From Holophaga sp. (GTDB lineage Bacteria > Acidobacteriota > Holophagae > Holophagales > Holophagaceae), in assembly GCA_031292735.1 (NCBI GenBank), contig JARLGP010000009.1, positions 1-11,258 on the forward strand: a stretch of 11,258 bases of DNA. Direction: 5' to 3'. The translations under genes and the position numbers were made by a program. Of this stretch, positions 8,501 through 11,258 are shown piece by piece (position 1 is the first letter of the stretch; every line of letters starts with the position of its first letter). The notes beneath the pieces are model-generated. The model was not told where the DNA came from, made no database searches, and saw nothing but the letters and a program-made list of their open reading frames with translations.

Positions 8501-8517
8501 CGGGCGGGGAACGCCCG
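8501..8517 (+). other. GC hairpin in the aminotransferase leader
   Basis: CGGGCG (8501-8506) and CGCCCG (8512-8517) form a perfect 6-bp stem around a GGGAA loop, 28 bp before the ATG at 8545. There is no T-run, so it is not a normal intrinsic terminator for the upstream kinase. It may shape the 5' leader of the aminotransferase mRNA, or be incidental in GC-rich DNA. Confidence 0.35.
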
Positions 8518-8544
8518 CGCCGGCCGCATCAGCGAGGGGATTCC

Positions 8545-9873
8545 ATGGAAAACAAGCAGACGCCCATCAACGCGGAGGTGGTGCGCGGGCGGTTGGCGGC
8601 CAGCGGGCTCAAGGACCTGGCCCAGGCCTCCATCCGCGAGATCAAGAAACTGGTGGACCAGATCGAGGCGGCCTCCGGCGAGAAGTTCGTGCGCATGGAG
8701 ATGGGCATTCCCGGCCTGCCGGCGCTGCAGGTGGGGGTGGATGCCCAGATCCAGGCCCTGAAGGACGGCGTGGCGGCCATCTACCCGGATATCCAGGGCA
8801 CCGCGCCGCTGAAGCGGGAGATCGCCCGGTTCGCCAAGCTGTACCTCGATCTGGAGGTGAATCCCGAGTACTGCATCCCCACCGTGGGCTCGATGATGGG
8901 AGGCATGGCCTGCTTCCTCACCGTCAACCGCATGTGGGCCGACCGGGAGGGCACCCTGTTCCTGGATCCCGGCTTCCCGGTGCAGAAGCAGCAGTGCAAG
9001 CTGCTGGGCCACGGCTACCGGTCGTTCGACATGTATGACTTCCGCGGGCCCAAGCTGCGGGCCAAGCTGGAGTCCTGCCTCAAGGACGGCAAGGTCTCCT
9101 CGATCCTGTATTCCAGCCCCAACAACCCGTCCTGGATCTGCCTCACCGAGGAGGAACTGCGCACCATCGGCGAGCTGGCCACCCAGTACGGCGTGGTGGT
9201 GATCGAGGACCTGGCCTACTTCGGCATGGATTTCCGCAAGGACTACGGCAAGCCCGGGCAGCCCCCGTACCAGCCCACCGTTGCCAAGTACACCGACAAC
9301 TACATCCTGCTGATCTCCAGCTCCAAGGCGTTCAGCTACGCCGGCGAGCGGATCGGGGCGATGCTGGTGGGCGAGAAGGTCTGGACCATGCGCAGCCCCG
9401 ATCTCCGGCGCTACTACAACTCCGACCAGTTCGGCTACGCCCTGCTGTTCGGCACCATCTACGCCCTGTCCTCCGGCACCTCCCACTCGGCCCAGTGCGC
9501 CCTGGCGGCGATGCTCAAGGCGGTGAACGACGGCGAGGTGGACTTCGTGGCCATCACCCGCGAGTATGGGGAAAAGGCCAAGGTGATGAAGCGGCTGTTC
9601 GTGGAGAACGGCTTCCAGATCGTCTACGACCGGGACCTGGAACAGCCGGTGGCCGACGGCTTCTACTTCACCTTCGCCTACCCGGGCCTGACCGGCGGCC
9701 AGCTGCTGAACGAACTGCTGCGCTACGGCGTCAGCGCCATCACCCTGGACACCACCGGCAGCGAACGCACCGAGGGCCTGCGCGCCTGCACGTCGCTGAT
9801 CCCCCGGGCCCAGTTCCCGCTGCTGGAAACCCGGCTGCGGCAGTTCCGGGAGGACCATCCCCGGAAGGCCTAG
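8545..9873 (+). CDS. PLP-dependent aminotransferase, class I/II (fold type I), substrate unknown
   Basis: This 442-residue, soluble, cytoplasmic enzyme is predicted to transfer an amino group using pyridoxal phosphate. The PLP lysine is Lys261 in LISSSKAFSYAGERIG. Other fold-type I landmarks are the SPNNPSW motif (about 191-197), EDLAYFGMDF (about 223-232, the Asp expected to bind the pyridine nitrogen), and the N-terminal MEMGIPGLPA. The segment DPGFPVQKQQCK (about 142-153) and the overall pattern recall a subgroup of uncharacterised aminotransferases seen in Bacteroidota and Acidobacteriota; this is from memory. The length is near the usual 400-440. The ATG at 8545 follows GAGGGGA (8534-8540). 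An in-frame ATG at 8482 would add 21 low-complexity residues and lacks a ribosome site, so it was not chosen. The 131-bp upstream gap suggests its own promoter. It could be an amino-acid:2-oxoacid transaminase, but no biosynthetic neighbour gives the substrate. Confidence 0.92.
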   Translation: MENKQTPINAEVVRGRLAASGLKDLAQASIREIKKLVDQIEAASGEKFVRMEMGIPGLPALQVGVDAQIQALKDGVAAIYPDIQGTAPLKREIARFAKLYLDLEVNPEYCIPTVGSMMGGMACFLTVNRMWADREGTLFLDPGFPVQKQQCKLLGHGYRSFDMYDFRGPKLRAKLESCLKDGKVSSILYSSPNNPSWICLTEEELRTIGELATQYGVVVIEDLAYFGMDFRKDYGKPGQPPYQPTVAKYTDNYILLISSSKAFSYAGERIGAMLVGEKVWTMRSPDLRRYYNSDQFGYALLFGTIYALSSGTSHSAQCALAAMLKAVNDGEVDFVAITREYGEKAKVMKRLFVENGFQIVYDRDLEQPVADGFYFTFAYPGLTGGQLLNELLRYGVSAITLDTTGSERTEGLRACTSLIPRAQFPLLETRLRQFREDHPRKA

Positions 9874-9875
9874 CA

Positions 9876-9896
9876 ACCCATCGGACGCCCATGGGT
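9876..9896. terminator. Short stem-loop after the aminotransferase
   Basis: ACCCAT (9876-9881) and ATGGGT (9891-9896) can pair around a 9-base loop, three bases after the aminotransferase stop. The stem is only 6 bp and no T-tract follows, so this is a weak terminator candidate at the convergent junction. Confidence 0.25.
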
Positions 9897-9900
9897 GAGC

Positions 9901-9993
9901 GTTCCGGCGGAGGCCATTCACGAGCCTCTGGAAAGCGAGATGGATTCAGCCCTTCCTTCGTACCGAGCCATGAGTCTCTTGAATGGGCGGAAC
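9901..9993. repeat. Imperfect long inverted repeat overlapping the CDF gene's 3' end
   Basis: The left arm 9901-9931 and the right arm 9968-9993 are inverted copies. Both start GTTCCG when read inwards; they then share CCATTCA, GAG, CTC and TGG in register, with a 6-base insert in the left arm and a few mismatches. A second, perfect 10-bp inverted pair, CTTCCTTCGT (9952-9961) with ACGAAGGAAG (9992-10001), interleaves with the first, so the second stem runs from the loop to just past the right arm. The unit covers the last 48 bp of the - strand CDF gene, including its stop. It could be an intergenic palindromic repeat, a bidirectional RNA 3'-end structure, or a mobile-element remnant. Confidence 0.6.
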
Positions 9994-10938
9994 GAAGGAA
10001 GAAGGCTCGACGTGAACCACACAATCGGCTCCTTTCAGGATGGTCTGCATGACCTCCTCCACGGCATCCGCCACCGCATGAGATTCCTGGAAGGAGAGAC
10101 CCGAGAATACTTCGATGGTCACGTCCGAAAACCATTCTCCTCCGTTGCGACGAAGCCTGAGTCGGCGGACCGCCATCACGCCTGGCACGGTCAGGATCCT
10201 TTCTCGGATCCTTTGGGCCTGACCGGCAGGTACGAAGTCCAGCAGGTCATTCAGGGTCTTCCGGCCCAATCGCAGGGAGACGCTGACGACGATCCCAGCA
10301 ACAGTTAATGCCGCTATGGCGTCCGCCTTGGCCAGCCAGGGAACGCCAAACCGTTCGGCGGTCCAGACCATTCCCAGCCCCAGCGCCACGACGGCGGAGG
10401 ACCACACATCGGTCGAGAAATGCAGGGCATCGGCTTCCAGTGCCTGGCTTTGGTATTTGCGGGCTACCCTCAACAACGCTCGGGACCGTCCGAAATCCAC
10501 TGCGATGGAGCCCATGATCACGAGGAAACCGGTCATGGTGCACTGGACAGGGGAAGCCTGGAAGAACATCCGCAGCACCGCCTCGCGGACAATCCAGAGG
10601 CAGGTGATCAGGAGCAGAATGGTTTCAAACAGGGCGGAAACGGTCTCGAACTTCCCGTGTCCGTATGGGTGATTCTCGTCGGCGGGTTTGGCCGAGGCGC
10701 GCACGGCGAAAATGGTCATCACCGCCGCAACGAGATCCAGCGCGGAGTGGGCTGCTTCCGACAGGATGCCGAGGCTGCCCGTGGACAGCCCCGCCCCGAT
10801 CTTGGCCAGGGTGAGCACCACAGCGGCCACCACCGAAGTGACCGCCACTCGGGATTTCTCCTCGGCTGCATTCACCACGGCTTTCACCAGAGATCCGGAA
10901 TGGACACCTCTCAAGTATAATTGAGAATCAAAATGCAT
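9946..10938 (-). CDS. Cation diffusion facilitator (CDF) family divalent metal exporter
   Basis: This inner-membrane antiporter would export divalent cations (Zn2+, Co2+, Fe2+ or similar) in exchange for protons. Counting from the ATG at 10938 it has 330 residues. The TM2 metal site is HSALD (His64, Asp68) and the TM5 site is HFSTD (His173, Asp177); this HD/HD set is typical of Zn/Co-type members and argues against the Mn type (DD/DD). The family motif HPYGHGKFE is at 90-98, and a cytoplasmic C-terminal domain follows TM6 from about residue 225. The last 18 or so residues, after CVVHVEP, are an extra tail encoded by the inverted repeat. The start is uncertain: no ribosome site precedes 10938; GTG at 10887, 10878 or 10875 would also fit, the last preceded by GGTGA, and a GTG at 11007 gives a longer basic N-terminus. 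Composition is visibly less GC-rich than in upstream genes, which suggests transfer. It converges on the aminotransferase. Confidence 0.9.
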   Translation of the reverse strand: MHFDSQLYLRGVHSGSLVKAVVNAAEEKSRVAVTSVVAAVVLTLAKIGAGLSTGSLGILSEAAHSALDLVAAVMTIFAVRASAKPADENHPYGHGKFETVSALFETILLLITCLWIVREAVLRMFFQASPVQCTMTGFLVIMGSIAVDFGRSRALLRVARKYQSQALEADALHFSTDVWSSAVVALGLGMVWTAERFGVPWLAKADAIAALTVAGIVVSVSLRLGRKTLNDLLDFVPAGQAQRIRERILTVPGVMAVRRLRLRRNGGEWFSDVTIEVFSGLSFQESHAVADAVEEVMQTILKGADCVVHVEPSSFVPPIQETHGSVRRKG

Positions 10939-10941
10939 CAA
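10914..10941 (-). promoter_or_regulatory. Candidate sigma70-type promoter for the CDF exporter
   Basis: On the - strand, TTGATG (plus 10936-10941) and TATACT (plus 10914-10919) are separated by 16 bp, a good match to -35 and -10 boxes in an A/T-rich island. The spacer contains TTGATTCTCAA (plus 10921-10931), a TTGA/TCAA palindrome that loosely recalls Fur-type half sites. If the promoter is real, transcription starts near 10907 and the ATG at 10938 cannot be used, so the protein would begin at one of the GTG codons at 10875-10887. Confidence 0.4.
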
Positions 10942-10948
10942 TTGTAAT

Positions 10949-10963
10949 ATTTCATGTTGAAAT
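10949..10963. promoter_or_regulatory. Perfect 6-3-6 palindrome, operator-like
   Basis: ATTTCA (10949-10954), TGT, then TGAAAT (10958-10963) form a perfect inverted repeat. It lies 7 bp upstream of the -35 box proposed for the CDF gene, where an activator or a metal-responsive regulator could bind. No specific regulator family is identified. Confidence 0.4.
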
Positions 10964-11120
10964 GAGACTCGATGGCGATGGCGACGGCCGGTTCCAGGGG
11001 ATTCCACCCGGCCAAACGAGCCTTCAGCGCCCGGGAATGTTCGTTTGACCGAAGCCGACCCTGGAATGATGGGACACGCCCTTCATTCCGAGTCGATCCA
11101 TTTCATCGTGCCTGGGCCTT
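10964..11120. other. Stretch without a recognised gene
   Basis: Between the CDF upstream region and the putative insertion-sequence end I find no convincing gene, RNA gene or terminator. The longest + strand frame ends at a stop at 11119-11121 and has no ribosome site or recognisable protein motif. The GATGGCGATGGCGACGG run near 10971 is a short local repeat. Confidence 0.5.
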
Positions 11121-11258
11121 AGAGGGTGTCTGCGAATTAACTTGACTTGTCTCGAATCCATGAGAAAAAGGTCCATCGGGGAGGATGCCCATGGACCGAG
11201 AGCAGAAAAGGAAACCGGGGAGACCTCGGAAGATCATCGAGGGCAGCGAGTTGGATAC
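11121..11258 (+). mobile_element. Possible left end of an insertion sequence (runs off the window)
   Basis: The segment opens with AGAGGGTGTCTGCGAATTAA followed by CTTGAC, which resembles terminal inverted repeats of transposons, where GGTGTCTG-type ends and an embedded TTGAC box are common (IS256- or IS5-like ends from memory). A short ORF start follows after about 60 bp, as in a compact IS. The partner inverted repeat and the target duplication would lie outside the window, so the element and its family are unconfirmed. Confidence 0.4.
11191..11258 (+). CDS. N-terminus of an unidentified ORF, possibly a transposase (3' partial)
   Basis: Only 22 codons are present. They begin MDREQKRKPGRPRK, a very basic stretch with an AT-hook-like GRPRK, then IIEGSELD. 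GGGAGG (11178-11183) lies seven bases before the ATG at 11191; an in-frame ATG at 11185 directly abuts that site and is less likely. A basic N-terminus just inside a probable IS end is consistent with a transposase, but a DNA-binding protein of another kind cannot be excluded from so short a fragment. Confidence 0.45.
   Translation, partial: MDREQKRKPGRPRKIIEGSELD

Noticed and set aside
8485..9921. A 478-codon - strand frame opposite the aminotransferase
   Set aside because: Same antisense artefact: no motif, whereas the + strand carries all the PLP-site motifs.
10189..10224. GGTCAGG/CCTGACC inverted repeat and a doubled GGATCCTTT
   Set aside because: It lies inside conserved CDF coding sequence, where RIRERI naturally gives repeated codons; too short to claim a function.
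11027..11121. Possible small ORF or gene remnant containing MMGHALHSESIHF
   Set aside because: There is no ribosome site, only about 18 codons follow the first ATG, and no family resemblance is seen.
1..11258. CRISPR array, tRNA/rRNA genes, defence cassette
   Set aside because: No regularly spaced repeat array, tRNA cloverleaf or rRNA-like segment was seen, and no nuclease, toxin or reverse transcriptase motif appears in any supported gene.

Overview
The window is GC-rich and densely coding from its left edge to about position 9870, with strong G/C bias at third codon positions. From about 9895 the composition loosens and A/T-rich patches appear. The soluble multi-HAMP receptor, the multi-CheW CheA and the large hybrid sensor kinase suggest a free-living, signalling-rich bacterium. 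Acidobacteriota (Holophaga/Geothrix-like) or a former deltaproteobacterial lineage are my best guesses; this is inference from style, not from a marker gene.

Layout. (1) 2-4668, + strand: a chemosensory cluster of a 5'-truncated CheA-type kinase with two C-terminal CheW-like regions, a CheW adaptor starting in an ATGA overlap with cheA, and a cytoplasmic methyl-accepting protein 42 bp downstream. These are the core parts of a receptor-CheW-CheA signalling array. No cheR, cheB, cheD or cheY is visible; they may lie upstream of the window. (2) 4775-8413, + strand: a two-component pair, a single-domain response regulator of the Rcp1-like type followed 30 bp later by a 1050-residue membrane hybrid histidine kinase (multi-TM N-terminus, periplasmic Cache-like region, PAS, HisKA, HATPase, receiver). 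The kinase has no HPt domain. (3) 8414-8544: a 131-bp gap with an A/T-rich segment in which TCATT recurs every 9 bp, plus a GC hairpin, then a fold-type I PLP aminotransferase (8545-9873) of unknown substrate. (4) 9874-11258: an accessory-looking end. It holds a convergent cation diffusion facilitator (CDF) metal exporter on the - strand, an imperfect long inverted repeat that overlaps the 3' end of that gene, an A/T-rich promoter-like region with a perfect 6-3-6 palindrome, about 220 bp without a gene, and at the right edge what looks like the left end of an insertion sequence with the start of its ORF.

How they may work together: receptor, CheW and CheA would convert a cytoplasmic stimulus into phosphoryl flow to a regulator outside the window. 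The hybrid kinase and its adjacent receiver form a second pathway, probably separate but possibly cross-connected, because the only HPt domain visible is that of CheA. The aminotransferase and the CDF exporter show no clear functional link to the signalling genes. I see no CRISPR array, tRNA, rRNA or recognisable defence system.
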